A stretch of 64,000 nt of DNA from an uncultured Eubacteriales bacterium (lineage in GTDB: Bacteria; Bacillota; Clostridia; Lachnospirales; Lachnospiraceae). The translations under genes were made by a program, and so were the position numbers. Under the pieces are notes generated by a model that was given only the letters and a program-made list of their open reading frames with translations, was not told the DNA's origin and searched no databases. Positions 17,325 through 25,726 of this stretch are shown here, in pieces. Positions within the stretch are counted from its first letter, which is position 1. The number at the start of each line of letters is the position of its first letter. The stretch covers positions 1 to 64,000 of the forward strand of contig CASFBR010000085.1 in the NCBI GenBank assembly GCA_949292795.1, written 5' to 3'.

Positions 17325-18335
17325 TCAACCTCCAATCTGAAACATCGCCAGCCGCTCATCCGACAGCTTTTGCGCTTTATCATTATCCGGCATTTCCCCG
17401 CTATTGTCCCGGCCAAAATGATGGCCCGCCGGCTTTTGCATAATCGCCGCGCTTAACGCCGCCTTCAGTGCGTCATCACCGGCTCCGCCGCGCAGCAGCG
17501 CTTTTAGGGAGACACCGGTATCATACTGCAGGCATGTTTTTAAATAGCCGTCCGCCGTCAGGCGTACACGGTTGCAGCCATCGCAAAACCGGTGGCTGAC
17601 GGCACTGATAAAACCGATTTTTCCCAAAAAACCCGGGATTTTGTAATAGCTGGCCGGGCCGTTTCCCGATACTTTATCAGCGGGCTCCATAGGTCCGTAT
17701 GCCTTCTTAAGTATATCCATGACCTGCTGCTGCGTACACAGCAAACACTGCTGTCCCAGCCCAATGGGCATCATCTCAATAAAACGGACATGTACCGGAT
17801 AATCCCTGGCCAGCGAGGCTATGGCCGTCAGCTGAGCGGCATCCTCCCCGCAGGGCACGCAGTTGACTTTAACAGTGAGGCGGGGCTTAGCCCTGACCGC
17901 TGCAAAAAGGCCATCCAGAGCGTCTTTAAAGCAGTCCCTGCGGGTAATGCTTTTATATACCTGTTCATCCAGCGTATCTAAGCTGATATTGACCGCATCC
18001 AGCCCCGCGGATAAAAGCTTTGGAAGCTGGCGTTTCAGTAAAACGCCGTTGGTTGTTAAGGTCACGGCCGTTACGGTCGGAAGCGCTTTAAGCGCAGCTA
18101 CCAAAACGTCCAGATTTTTTCGCACCAGAGGCTCCCCTCCGGTCAGCTTGATCTTCTTTATCCCCAACCGGCCTGCAATCCGGCAGATATGCACGATCTC
18201 CTCGAAGGTGAGAATCTCCCTGTGTTCCAGCGCCGGCACGCCATCCTCAGGCATACAGTACACACACCGCAGATTGCACCGGTCCGTCACCGACACCCTC
18301 AGATAATCAATCGTTCTTCCAAAAGCATCTTTCAT
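17325..18335 (-). CDS. moaA: GTP 3',8-cyclase
   Basis: MoaA is the radical-SAM enzyme that starts cofactor synthesis from GTP. The 336-residue protein has the SAM cluster motif at Cys20, Cys24 and Cys27 (TDRCNLRCVYC) and TGGEPLVR. The second 4Fe-4S cluster motif is near residue 260 (FCDGCNRVRLTADG...C). It ends in Gly-Gly, the conserved C-terminal pair that enters the active site and is needed for activity. Between the second cluster and the Gly-Gly end there is a variable tail of about 50 residues. Its start overlaps the moaC stop (ATGA). Confidence 0.95.
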   Translation of the reverse strand: MKDAFGRTIDYLRVSVTDRCNLRCVYCMPEDGVPALEHREILTFEEIVHICRIAGRLGIKKIKLTGGEPLVRKNLDVLVAALKALPTVTAVTLTTNGVLLKRQLPKLLSAGLDAVNISLDTLDEQVYKSITRRDCFKDALDGLFAAVRAKPRLTVKVNCVPCGEDAAQLTAIASLARDYPVHVRFIEMMPIGLGQQCLLCTQQQVMDILKKAYGPMEPADKVSGNGPASYYKIPGFLGKIGFISAVSHRFCDGCNRVRLTADGYLKTCLQYDTGVSLKALLRGGAGDDALKAALSAAIMQKPAGHHFGRDNSGEMPDNDKAQKLSDERLAMFQIGG

Positions 18336-18958
18336 CGCGTATTTGCATCTCCCATCTGGCCGTCAAAGCTTTTACAGTCAGGCAGACGGCCGGTCCTGCC
18401 GCAATGCTCCGGGCTGTCTCCAGCCTTTTGCTCCGGCTGGCTTCCGGCCGCTTCATCTGTATCTGTCACGGCGGTCTGCGGCTGCGCACGATAAGTACCG
18501 CTCTTTCCGCCGGTCTTTTCCAAAAGGCGTATCTGCCCGATGGTCATCGAGCGGTCAATCGCCTTACACATATCATAGATTGTCAGCAGTGCCGCGCTGA
18601 CACCGGTAAGCGCCTCCATCTCAACGCCGGTCTTTCCGTCAACCTTCACGGTGCAGACCGCGTCGATCCTTAACGCCTGCTCATCAACCTTAAAATCAAT
18701 GCTGCATTTATTAATTAAAAGTGTGTGGCACATAGGGATGATCATCGACGTATTTTTCACTGCCATAATCCCGGCCACACGGGCCACACCAAGGACATCT
18801 CCTTTTTTAGACGTTCCTGAAACAACGGCGGCCATTACATCGGCATTGACAAAAATCGAGCCGCCGGCCACGGCCGTCCGCCGGGTTACAGCCTTTTCGG
18901 AAACATCTACCATAACCGCATTGCCGGCCTGGTCAAAATGTGATAAATTCCCGTACAT
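18332..18958 (-). CDS. moaC: cyclic pyranopterin monophosphate synthase with C-terminal tail
   Basis: MoaC rearranges the MoaA product into cyclic pyranopterin monophosphate. Residues 1-155 form a complete MoaC domain, with MVDVSEKAVTRRTAVA, the IPMCHTL motif, VEMEALTGVSAALLTIYDMCKA and a final LLEKTGGKSG. About 50 further residues, rich in Gln, Asp, Gly and Pro, extend past the usual end and show no recognised domain. It is the first gene of the ten-gene molybdenum operon; a sigma-A promoter lies about 35 bases upstream. The leader is too short for a Moco riboswitch. Confidence 0.94.
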   Translation of the reverse strand: MYGNLSHFDQAGNAVMVDVSEKAVTRRTAVAGGSIFVNADVMAAVVSGTSKKGDVLGVARVAGIMAVKNTSMIIPMCHTLLINKCSIDFKVDEQALRIDAVCTVKVDGKTGVEMEALTGVSAALLTIYDMCKAIDRSMTIGQIRLLEKTGGKSGTYRAQPQTAVTDTDEAAGSQPEQKAGDSPEHCGRTGRLPDCKSFDGQMGDANTR

Positions 18959-18991
18959 ACATTCACCTCAGTTATTTTATCGTTATCATTC

Positions 18992-19020
18992 ATTTTATCA
19001 GCCCTGTACGGCGGCGTCAA
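18992..19020 (-). promoter_or_regulatory. promoter of the molybdenum operon
   Basis: TTGACG and TAAAAT are separated by 17 bases. The -35 box overlaps the yqfD stop codon. Just downstream of the -10 box lies GATAACGATAA, which could be a regulator half-site pair, though no ModE-type gene is present here. Confidence 0.7.
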
Positions 19021-20300
19021 GGCAGGCCGGCTTCTCCATCATCCATTTCGGGTTCAATCCTGCCTGCGCCGTCAGACTCCTGTATATTCCCGGAGCCTTC
19101 TGCCGGGACAAACGTACCGATGGATCCATTCATGATAATATCACCGCTGACATGATAATAGCCGTCTCCGATTTCTGTTTTTAAGCTGTGACTTAAAATC
19201 TGTGCGCCGTCAGACTCAAGCATTGTAAGGCGCCGCCGGATGGCCGCCTCGCCTAACTGCTCCAGCTCCTGCGCCGTATAGTCCTCCCGGACCGGCTCAT
19301 AAGCCCGGGCAGTTATTTTATAAAGCCGCAGCGGCAAATAAAAATTCGGTGTCAGCCGGTATTTGATCACTTCGGTTGTTGTTTCATAATTTTGCGCTTC
19401 AAATGAAGCATCGCCGGCTATAAACAGCCGCCCAAACAGCTCCAGTCCCAATGCGTATTTCGGTTTTTTTATATAATTTTTGACCGTCCGGTATGCCGGA
19501 TAATAATCATCGCAGTGATACACCATATCGGCATAAACATCCCCGTCACCGTGAACCGGATGCGTCGTTTGAACCGTGCCGTCGTCATTATATATATCTA
19601 CGGTTCCTTCGATGAGCACATCCCCGGCTTCCACCACATCACCCGGTGATACCCGCGCCGTCCCGGACCGTGTCACGATCGATGTCACCGTCCCGGCCTG
19701 AGCAGCCGTAACATTTCCGGCGATTTTTCCCGAAGCATCCGGTGTCCGGACGGTTCCCTCCTTAAGTTCGATTTTTAACACAGTGCCCTCGATACGCGCG
19801 CTGACCCAGGATATATCCTCAAAAGCCAGACGCAGCTCCTCCTCCAGGGCCGACGGATCAATCTTTACTTTACGCTGTCCCGTATAAACATCCAGCGTTT
19901 CCATAAATTGTATAAGACTTTCATCTGTATGGGTGTAATTGCCCTTAATCTCAATGTTCCATATAAATCCGGAAAATATAAAAAGAAGAAGCACCGCCGC
20001 ACAGATTCCCGCAAAAAAGGCGCTGTGCCTGCGGCCTTTTCGGAGAAGAAACGGCAGCCCGTACCGGCGCTTAATATGAGGAAGCATATGACACTTGCGG
20101 ACAACCGGGCGCAGCTTCCGGTAATCGTTCAATCCAATGGTAAACTCGATCTGGCCTGAAATTTCTCTGACAAAGGACAGCTCGATTAAACGGCTGCGGC
20201 AAAGATTCATAAAACGCTCCGGGGAAGCCAGGCGCTGTGCAGAGGGCGCCTTTAATACACACACTAATGCGCCGCCGGCAAAATTTTTAAAGCGGCTCAT
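19017..20300 (-). CDS. yqfD: sporulation protein YqfD
   Basis: YqfD is a membrane protein of the mother cell needed for efficient sporulation in Bacillus. This 427-residue copy has an N-terminal cytoplasmic region (YGLPFLLRKGRRHS near residue 90), one membrane helix (about residues 95-118) and a large external domain with IEIKGNYTHTDESLIQFM. The ATG encoding MSRFKNF is chosen because GGAGG lies about 12 bases upstream; a TTG nine codons earlier has no site. It overlaps yqfC by 14 bases. The pair is widespread among spore formers. Confidence 0.9.
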   Translation of the reverse strand: MSRFKNFAGGALVCVLKAPSAQRLASPERFMNLCRSRLIELSFVREISGQIEFTIGLNDYRKLRPVVRKCHMLPHIKRRYGLPFLLRKGRRHSAFFAGICAAVLLLFIFSGFIWNIEIKGNYTHTDESLIQFMETLDVYTGQRKVKIDPSALEEELRLAFEDISWVSARIEGTVLKIELKEGTVRTPDASGKIAGNVTAAQAGTVTSIVTRSGTARVSPGDVVEAGDVLIEGTVDIYNDDGTVQTTHPVHGDGDVYADMVYHCDDYYPAYRTVKNYIKKPKYALGLELFGRLFIAGDASFEAQNYETTTEVIKYRLTPNFYLPLRLYKITARAYEPVREDYTAQELEQLGEAAIRRRLTMLESDGAQILSHSLKTEIGDGYYHVSGDIIMNGSIGTFVPAEGSGNIQESDGAGRIEPEMDDGEAGLP

Positions 20301-20652
20301 CCGTTTTTTGAACCTCCGATTCCTCAAAAGTTATTTTCCCGATCTTTCCCCGAATCTTTACGTCATTTTGAGAAAAATATTCCAGGCAAATATCCCTGCC
20401 CTCAAGAATAAGCTGCATTTTAGGCAGCTTTAACTTCACCCGTGCCCCGGTATATTCAAGAATACTTTCATAATGCTCAATATAAAGGCTCTGATTCCCG
20501 CACAGATACATGGTCGGCGCCTGATCGCCAAAAATGTTCATATAGTGAAGCGAATCCCGAAACAGCGTCCTGACAGACGCCTCTGAGCGGCTCTTTGGCT
20601 TCTTAAAGTAATGCCGCATCGTCTGTCGGACTCTGGCGTTATGCTTTTTCAT
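20287..20652 (-). CDS. yqfC: sporulation protein YqfC
   Basis: YqfC is a small protein almost always encoded directly before yqfD in spore-forming Firmicutes. This one has 121 residues, a basic N-terminus, a beta-rich core (ILEYTGARVKLKLPKMQLIL) and ends in an acidic tail. An AGAGGTGA site precedes the ATG. The pair is normally transcribed by sigma-E in the mother cell, and a sigma-E-like sequence lies about 105 bases upstream. The molecular role is not known in detail. Confidence 0.88.
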   Translation of the reverse strand: MKKHNARVRQTMRHYFKKPKSRSEASVRTLFRDSLHYMNIFGDQAPTMYLCGNQSLYIEHYESILEYTGARVKLKLPKMQLILEGRDICLEYFSQNDVKIRGKIGKITFEESEVQKTDEPL

Positions 20653-20755
20653 AAATCACCTCTGCCGAAAATAAACCTCCGGCTGCGGTAGCGGCAATAT
20701 GCGGCATCGCTGCGGCGGAGGCCAGATATATCGTTAAACAGTTTCGGATTTATAT

Positions 20756-20785
20756 ATTATATGACCATGAAGCCCGGTATAGAAT
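20756..20785 (-). promoter_or_regulatory. candidate sigma-E promoter of yqfC-yqfD
   Basis: CATATAAT resembles the sigma-E -10 consensus CATACAnT, and TCTATA lies 14 bases upstream where a -35 box is expected. A sigma-A reading (TTCTAT-17-TATAAT) is also possible but weaker in the -35 box. Confidence 0.4.
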
Positions 20786-20830
20786 CGGAAAGCCGGCCGC
20801 GGTAGCGCGGACATAAAAGCGCAGACATAG

Positions 20831-20870
20831 AAAAGCCATGGCAACCGTCAGGGAATACCATGGCTTTTTT
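20831..20870. terminator. terminator downstream of rpsU
   Basis: AAAAGCCATGG pairs with CCATGGCTTTT around a 16-base loop, with T-rich sequence on both sides. It lies 22 bases past the rpsU stop on the minus strand and can act in both directions. Confidence 0.8.
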
Positions 20871-20891
20871 ATTTTATACATCTTTTAATAA

Positions 20892-21068
20892 TTACTTAAA
20901 TTTGCGCTTTCTCGCAGCCTCTGACTTTTTCTTGCGACGAACGCTTGGCTTTTCGTAATGTTCTCTCTTACGAATCTCCTGCTGAATACCGGCTTTTGCA
21001 CAGTTTCTTTTGAATCTGCGTAAAGCACTGTCCAGAGTTTCGTTTTCTTTAACGATAACGTTTGACAT
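20892..21068 (-). CDS. rpsU: small ribosomal subunit protein bS21
   Basis: This 58-residue, very basic protein starts [20 protein letters not shown] and continues with [20 protein letters not shown] before a Lys/Arg-rich end, which is bS21 throughout. It binds 16S rRNA late in 30S assembly and assists initiation. The ATG has AGGTGTGAG just upstream, a GGAGG a little farther back, and its own near-consensus promoter and terminator, so it is a monocistronic unit between yqfC and the capA-like gene. The overlapping longer frame in this region is a shadow. Confidence 0.95.
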   Translation of the reverse strand: MSNVIVKENETLDSALRRFKRNCAKAGIQQEIRKREHYEKPSVRRKKKSEAARKRKFK

Positions 21069-21142
21069 AGCTCACACCTTACCTCCCTCCAGTTGCGTAT
21101 TGTGCTTATACAACTGTGGGTATATTTCATAGCACTATATGA

Positions 21143-21170
21143 ATTATAGCATATTTTTTTTATTCGTCAA
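21143..21170 (-). promoter_or_regulatory. promoter of rpsU
   Basis: TTGACG and TATAAT are separated by 16 bases, with an extended TGC directly before the -10 box. The leader is about 70 bases long. The promoter abuts the stop codon of the capA-like gene. Confidence 0.8.
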
Positions 21171-22508
21171 CTATTTTTCAAAACTAATTTTATATTTATA
21201 GTTAGAATAGTCATAAGTGAGGCCGGAATCACCAATTATCGTCTTGATCACAGATTCATAGCCGTCCTCAATGCGCTGCATATCAAGGATGGATGAAGCA
21301 TCATCGCCAAACCGGTCCGCAAAGGCTTCTTCGTTATCCACGACCTCACACACCGGAAGCACGGCAATGTCCTCATCGGTCCAGTCTGTATAAACCGGAA
21401 CGATTTCAACACCGTCCAGCTGTACATCGCCGGAGCCGGTCTTGCTGAGCAAAACAGTGGCAATCGCCCCAAGGTCTCTCGGGTAGCCATTGGCAGACTG
21501 AAACTGCATGGATGAAATAAAGTTTCCCAGGGAATAAAAAACGAGTCCGCTCCGGCTGCTGCCAGATTCATCCTGAACCGTAATAACCTCCATCGGCTTG
21601 ACCACATGGGGATAACTGCCGAAAATCACATCCGCTCCGGCCTCCACAAGACGGCGGGCAAGCTCCTGTTCCGCTTCCGTCACAGCAGAGCTGTATTTTT
21701 CTCCAAAATGAAGATTGACGACGACATACTCCGCACCGCTGCTGCGCATCTGTTTGATCTGGCTGCACATCAGCTCGATATTTTCCTCAGTATAATTATC
21801 CAGACTATTGACCATGTAGCTGTTTGCCTCATCCAGCTGTCCACTGACAAGGTTCGTGTAAGCAATAATGCCAACGCGAATATCATTGACATCCGTAATC
21901 ACATAGCGGGCGTCGCTTTCTGACTTAAAGGAGCCGGTCTGAGCAAGCCCTGCGGCTGTGATGGCGTCAATGGTGGCGGCCACGCCGTCTGTACCGCTGT
22001 CCAGCAGATGATTGTTGGCTGTCGTCAGCATATCAAATCCTGCGTCTTTAAGGTCCGCAGCCACCGCCTCGGGAACGTTAAAGTTCATATTCTGGCTGTC
22101 CGACCAGTAGCCATATTCGTTGCTTCCGGCGCCCTTATTTTTTCCAGCCATAGTACCCTCAAAATTTCCGAGGACATAGGTGGATTCCTCAAGATATTTG
22201 CGGATATAGCGGAAGCTTGGCGAAAAATCAAAGGTCTGCGTTTCGCTGTCATAGGCGCGCTCCATCTGATAATCGTAAAACATCAGATCGCCGGTTCCGG
22301 TAATGCGCACTTCCCGCACCATACTCTGCACGACATACCGGTGAACCTCATCCTCAATGGAAATGCTTGTCATGCCGCTTTGGGCCGGTCTGGTGCCGGA
22401 AGTATAGTAATCCTTTGCATTTTTTGCACTCCCGGCACACAGGAAATAAAATACGACAAATAACAGGGCGCAGCCAAGAACAAGAGCTAATTTTTTAATC
22501 TCTCTCAC
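21171..22508 (-). CDS. CapA family protein (poly-gamma-glutamate synthesis type)
   Basis: This 445-residue protein has an N-terminal membrane anchor (about residues 6-26) and an extracellular metallophosphatase-like CapA domain. Family motifs are present: GTGDLMFYDY, VLGNFEGTMAG, LTTANNHLLDSGTDG, VVNLHFGEKY and IFGSYPHVVKP. CapA proteins act in capsule or poly-gamma-glutamate export in bacilli, but many clostridial copies have no capBC partners, as here. I choose a GTG start with GGGAGG eight bases upstream, 14 bases after alaS. The specific polymer, if any, is unknown. Confidence 0.85.
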   Translation of the reverse strand: MREIKKLALVLGCALLFVVFYFLCAGSAKNAKDYYTSGTRPAQSGMTSISIEDEVHRYVVQSMVREVRITGTGDLMFYDYQMERAYDSETQTFDFSPSFRYIRKYLEESTYVLGNFEGTMAGKNKGAGSNEYGYWSDSQNMNFNVPEAVAADLKDAGFDMLTTANNHLLDSGTDGVAATIDAITAAGLAQTGSFKSESDARYVITDVNDIRVGIIAYTNLVSGQLDEANSYMVNSLDNYTEENIELMCSQIKQMRSSGAEYVVVNLHFGEKYSSAVTEAEQELARRLVEAGADVIFGSYPHVVKPMEVITVQDESGSSRSGLVFYSLGNFISSMQFQSANGYPRDLGAIATVLLSKTGSGDVQLDGVEIVPVYTDWTDEDIAVLPVCEVVDNEEAFADRFGDDASSILDMQRIEDGYESVIKTIIGDSGLTYDYSNYKYKISFEK

Positions 22509-22522
22509 TGGCGTCACCTCCC

Positions 22523-25165
22523 TTAGCGGAGCTGACCGTCAAGCACCTGTACACAAGCTTTTAAGGCATCGTCGATACCGGCCGGATTCTTTCCGCCGGC
22601 CTGAGCCATATTGGGGCGTCCGCCGCCGCCGCCGCCCACAAGCTTTGCGATCCCTTTAATGAGATTGCCCGCGTGAGCGCCCTGCTTCATGGCCTCCTGT
22701 GTCGCCATGGCAAGCAGGCTGACCTTTCCGTCCTTTTCAGAGGCCAGTACAATAACGCCCTCGCCAAGCTTTGCCTTTAACTGGTCGCCCAGGTTCATCA
22801 GGCCCTGCATATCGACACCGGACACACGGGCTGCTAAAAGAGCGCAGCCTTTAACCTCCTGAACCTGATCCATCACATCGCCAAGGGCATCCTTGGCCAT
22901 TTTATTTTTCAGCTTTTCGTTTTCAGCCGTCAGCGTTTTTACTTCCTCCATAAGTGTCTCAATACGTTTTACAAGAGACGCCGGCTCTGTCTTTGCCGCA
23001 TGGGCAGCCTCTTTTAATTCCTGCTCTAAAGAAGCATAATATTTAAATACGCCGTTTCCGGTCAGTGCTTCGATACGGCGCACACCGGCAGCCACGCCGG
23101 CCTCGGAAATGATCTTAAATGCGCGGATTGCTCCGGTGGAGGACACATGCGTACCACCGCATAATTCCTTGGAAAATTCGCCCATACTTACAACGCGGAC
23201 ATCTTTATCATATTTTTCACCGAAAAGCGCCATCGCACCGGCTTTTTTCGCCTCGTCAATATCCATGATCTTTGTGAGTACCGGAAGGTTCGCCTCGATC
23301 TGTTCATTAACGATCGCTTCCACGCGCTCAAGCTCCTCTGGCGTCATGGCAGAAAAATGAGTGAAGTCGAAACGCAGACGGTCTTCATTGTTGCTGGAAC
23401 CGGCCTGCTGCACATGGCTGCCCAAAACAATCTGCAATGCTTTCTGGAGCAGATGGGTAGCGCTGTGGTTTTTCGCCGTATCGCTGCGCTTCTTATTATC
23501 AATAGATAAGTTCACCGAATCGCCCACCTTAAACATGCCTTTTGTGACAACACCCACATGGCCGATCTTGCCGCCAAGCAGCTTGATCGTATCTTTTACG
23601 GCAAATTCACTGTCCTTGCATGTAATCACGCCGGTATCGGCCTCCTGACCGCCGCTGGTGGCATAAAACGGCGTTTCATTTACAATAATCGTTCCCTGCT
23701 GACCGTCTACAAGGGCATCCACGATCTCATCCTCTGTCGTCAGCACAGAAATCTCTGACGTATAGGCTGTATATTCATAGCCTACAAAGCGGCTTGTGAC
23801 TGCAGGATCGATCGACTGATATACGGTCACATCTGCGCCCATATAATTGGTCGTCTTGCGCGCCTTGCGGGCCATATCCCGCTGTTTATCCATAGCGGCC
23901 TTAAAACCGTCATGGTCAATGGTGATTCCATCCTCTTCAAGAATCTCCTCCGTCAGGTCGATGGGGAAACCATAGGTATCATAAAGGCGGAATGCATCGT
24001 CGCCGGAAAGTACCTTGCTGCCGGAGGCGTTTAATCCGGCTTTCATATCATTTAATATGCTCAGGCCCTGATCGATCGTCTTATTAAACTTATCTTCCTC
24101 CTCATTGATGACCTTAAAAATGAAGTCCTTTTTCTCTTCAAGCTCCGGATAGCCATCTGCGGAAGTCTCGATCACCTTGTGGCTTAAATCGGCTAAAAAC
24201 TTTCCGGAAATACCAAGGAGGCGTCCGTGGCGGGCGGCACGGCGCAGCAGACGGCGCAGCACATAGCCCCGTCCTTCATTGGACGGCATGATACCGTCAG
24301 ATACCATAAAGGTAACGGAACGGATATGGTCTGTAATAATACGGATGGAAACATCCGCCTTTGCACTTTCTTTATAGCGCACACCGGCCAGGTCGCACAC
24401 CTGCTCTCTCAGCGCCTTGATCGTGTCCACATCAAAAATCGAATCCACATCCTGAACAACACTTGCCAGACGCTCAAGTCCCATACCGGTATCAATATTT
24501 TTACTCTCTAAAAGCTCATAATGGCCGTGGCCGTCATTTTCAAACTGGGTAAAGACATTATTCCAGATTTCCATATAGCGGTCGCAGTCACAGCCTACTG
24601 TACATCCGGGCTTGCCGCAGCCATACTTTTCACCGCGGTCATAATAGATTTCGGAACATGGGCCGCAGGGGCCTGCGCCGTGCTCCCAGAAATTATCTTC
24701 CTTGCCAAAACGGAAAATCCGTTCTGCGGGAATACCGATTTCTTTATTCCATATTTCAAACGCTTCATCGTCATCCACATAAACAGACGGATAGAGGCGG
24801 TCTTCTTCAAGGCCGATGACCTTAGTGAGAAATTCCCAGGACCATGCGATTGCTTCGTGCTTAAAGTAATCGCCAAATGAAAAGTTGCCAAGCATTTCAA
24901 AAAAGGTTCCGTGCCGGTCGGTCTTGCCGATATTTTCAATATCACCGGTACGGATGCACTTCTGGCAGGTCGTCACTCTTGGACACGGCGGAATCTCCTG
25001 CTTTGTAAAATAAGGCTTTAACGGTGCCATACCGGAATTAATCAAAAGTAAGCTGTTATCATTATGAGGGATCAGTGAAAAGCTCTTCATCACCAGATGT
25101 CCCTTACTCTCAAAAAATTCCAGGAACATTTTCCTCAGTTCATTCAGTCCATAATATCTATTCAA
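22523..25165 (-). CDS. alaS: alanyl-tRNA synthetase
   Basis: AlaRS charges tRNA-Ala; the cognate G3-U70 tRNA is encoded in this window. The 880-residue protein has a class II core (GHLVMKSFSLIPHNDNSLL, then FFEMLGNFSFGDYF), the editing domain (HSATHLLQKALQ and CGGTHVSSTGAI) and a C-Ala domain with GGGGGGRPNMAQAGG. I choose a TTG start giving MNRYYGLNELRKMF: GGAGG lies eight bases before it, and the promoter lies within the longer open frame, so that frame cannot be translated in full. No T-box leader is present between promoter and start. Confidence 0.96.
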   Translation of the reverse strand: MNRYYGLNELRKMFLEFFESKGHLVMKSFSLIPHNDNSLLLINSGMAPLKPYFTKQEIPPCPRVTTCQKCIRTGDIENIGKTDRHGTFFEMLGNFSFGDYFKHEAIAWSWEFLTKVIGLEEDRLYPSVYVDDDEAFEIWNKEIGIPAERIFRFGKEDNFWEHGAGPCGPCSEIYYDRGEKYGCGKPGCTVGCDCDRYMEIWNNVFTQFENDGHGHYELLESKNIDTGMGLERLASVVQDVDSIFDVDTIKALREQVCDLAGVRYKESAKADVSIRIITDHIRSVTFMVSDGIMPSNEGRGYVLRRLLRRAARHGRLLGISGKFLADLSHKVIETSADGYPELEEKKDFIFKVINEEEDKFNKTIDQGLSILNDMKAGLNASGSKVLSGDDAFRLYDTYGFPIDLTEEILEEDGITIDHDGFKAAMDKQRDMARKARKTTNYMGADVTVYQSIDPAVTSRFVGYEYTAYTSEISVLTTEDEIVDALVDGQQGTIIVNETPFYATSGGQEADTGVITCKDSEFAVKDTIKLLGGKIGHVGVVTKGMFKVGDSVNLSIDNKKRSDTAKNHSATHLLQKALQIVLGSHVQQAGSSNNEDRLRFDFTHFSAMTPEELERVEAIVNEQIEANLPVLTKIMDIDEAKKAGAMALFGEKYDKDVRVVSMGEFSKELCGGTHVSSTGAIRAFKIISEAGVAAGVRRIEALTGNGVFKYYASLEQELKEAAHAAKTEPASLVKRIETLMEEVKTLTAENEKLKNKMAKDALGDVMDQVQEVKGCALLAARVSGVDMQGLMNLGDQLKAKLGEGVIVLASEKDGKVSLLAMATQEAMKQGAHAGNLIKGIAKLVGGGGGGRPNMAQAGGKNPAGIDDALKACVQVLDGQLR

Positions 25166-25216
25166 AATTATTTCCTCCTTTTTTGCGCCCAATATCATAC
25201 ATTTAGCCAGTACTTT

Positions 25217-25245
25217 ATTATAAAGTGAAATAAAATCTTTGTCAA
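25217..25245 (-). promoter_or_regulatory. promoter of alaS
   Basis: A perfect TTGACA and a perfect TATAAT are separated by 17 bases. The leader is only about 45 bases, which rules out a T-box riboswitch downstream of this promoter. Confidence 0.85.
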
Positions 25246-25370
25246 TGTAAAGCCGGAGGCTTTTTGCTGTGGTCAACGCTTTTTGCACAGATCGGATAGG
25301 GGAAGCTTCCTTCCCCTACCCGATCATCGCGATACCTCGCTCATCTCGCGGCATTGCCACTCGATGACCG
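25246..25370. other. structured non-coding stretch upstream of alaS
   Basis: No gene is seen. A 16-bp stem with one wobble pair (GATCGGATAGGGGAAG with its near-complement) spans 25290-25325. TCATCG at 25324 and CGATGA at 25362 could close a second structure that contains CGCGA/TCGCG. On the minus strand the order is small-protein terminator, 63-bp element, these hairpins, alaS promoter. The role is unknown. Confidence 0.5.
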
Positions 25371-25433
25371 TTGCCCGTCGGATGCCCGCCCGTGCAAGCA
25401 CGGCGGTCGTCCGACGGGCGTATCGCGCAAAAC
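25371..25433. repeat. 63-bp hairpin element, copy 1
   Basis: It matches the copy at 41783-41845 in 57 of 63 positions. The inner hairpin CCGTGC-AA-GCACGG is identical in both. Here the outer stem GCCCGTCGGA/TCCGACGGGC is perfect over 10 bp. It abuts a strong terminator hairpin, which shares its last few bases. Confidence 0.85.
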
Positions 25434-25473
25434 GGCTTCTAAAACATGGACATATCTGTTTTAGAAGCCGTTT
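25430..25473 (-). terminator. terminator after the small membrane protein gene
   Basis: A perfect 17-bp stem (AAACGGCTTCTAAAACA with its complement) encloses a 10-base loop. On the minus strand it ends in TTTTG, directly before the 63-bp element. Confidence 0.8.
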
Positions 25474-25485
25474 CAGAAAATCTCC

Positions 25486-25605
25486 TTAATTTTTCCCATG
25501 CCGCCGCTCCCGGATCCGTTTTCCGAGAATAAAGCCGCCCACAGCAATGCACAAAAAAATGATAAATTTTACCAGATAGGAAATAAAAGCATACGCCAGC
25601 GCCAT
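25486..25605 (-). CDS. 39-residue single-pass membrane protein
   Basis: The frame begins MALAYAFISYLVKFIIFLCI, continues through a hydrophobic stretch with AVGGFILGKRIR and ends in a basic tail (RERRHGKN). It thus has one membrane helix (about residues 4-28) and a positive cytoplasmic end. GGAGG lies seven bases before the ATG, and a strong terminator follows the stop by 12 bases, both of which support a real gene. It lies between the HisIE fusion gene and alaS on the same strand. Small proteins of this shape occur in Lachnospiraceae, but I know of no function. Confidence 0.7.
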   Translation of the reverse strand: MALAYAFISYLVKFIIFLCIAVGGFILGKRIRERRHGKN

Positions 25606-25726
25606 TTCAGACCTCCGCAATCATATTTTCACCGACTGTATTGTTTTTTATGTATTATGACGCAATGCAATTACTTATATACAGTCATATTTATACGGTA
25701 ATTTTGCCGAAACCATGCTGTCTGTC

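Noticed and set aside
18959..19016. Moco riboswitch before moaC
   Set aside because: The space between promoter and start codon is about 35 bases, far too short for the riboswitch fold.
25166..25485. T-box riboswitch upstream of alaS
   Set aside because: GAGTGGCAATGCCGCG on the minus strand vaguely resembles a T-box, but the perfect alaS promoter lies downstream of it, leaving a leader of only about 45 bases, and no matching specifier loop was found.
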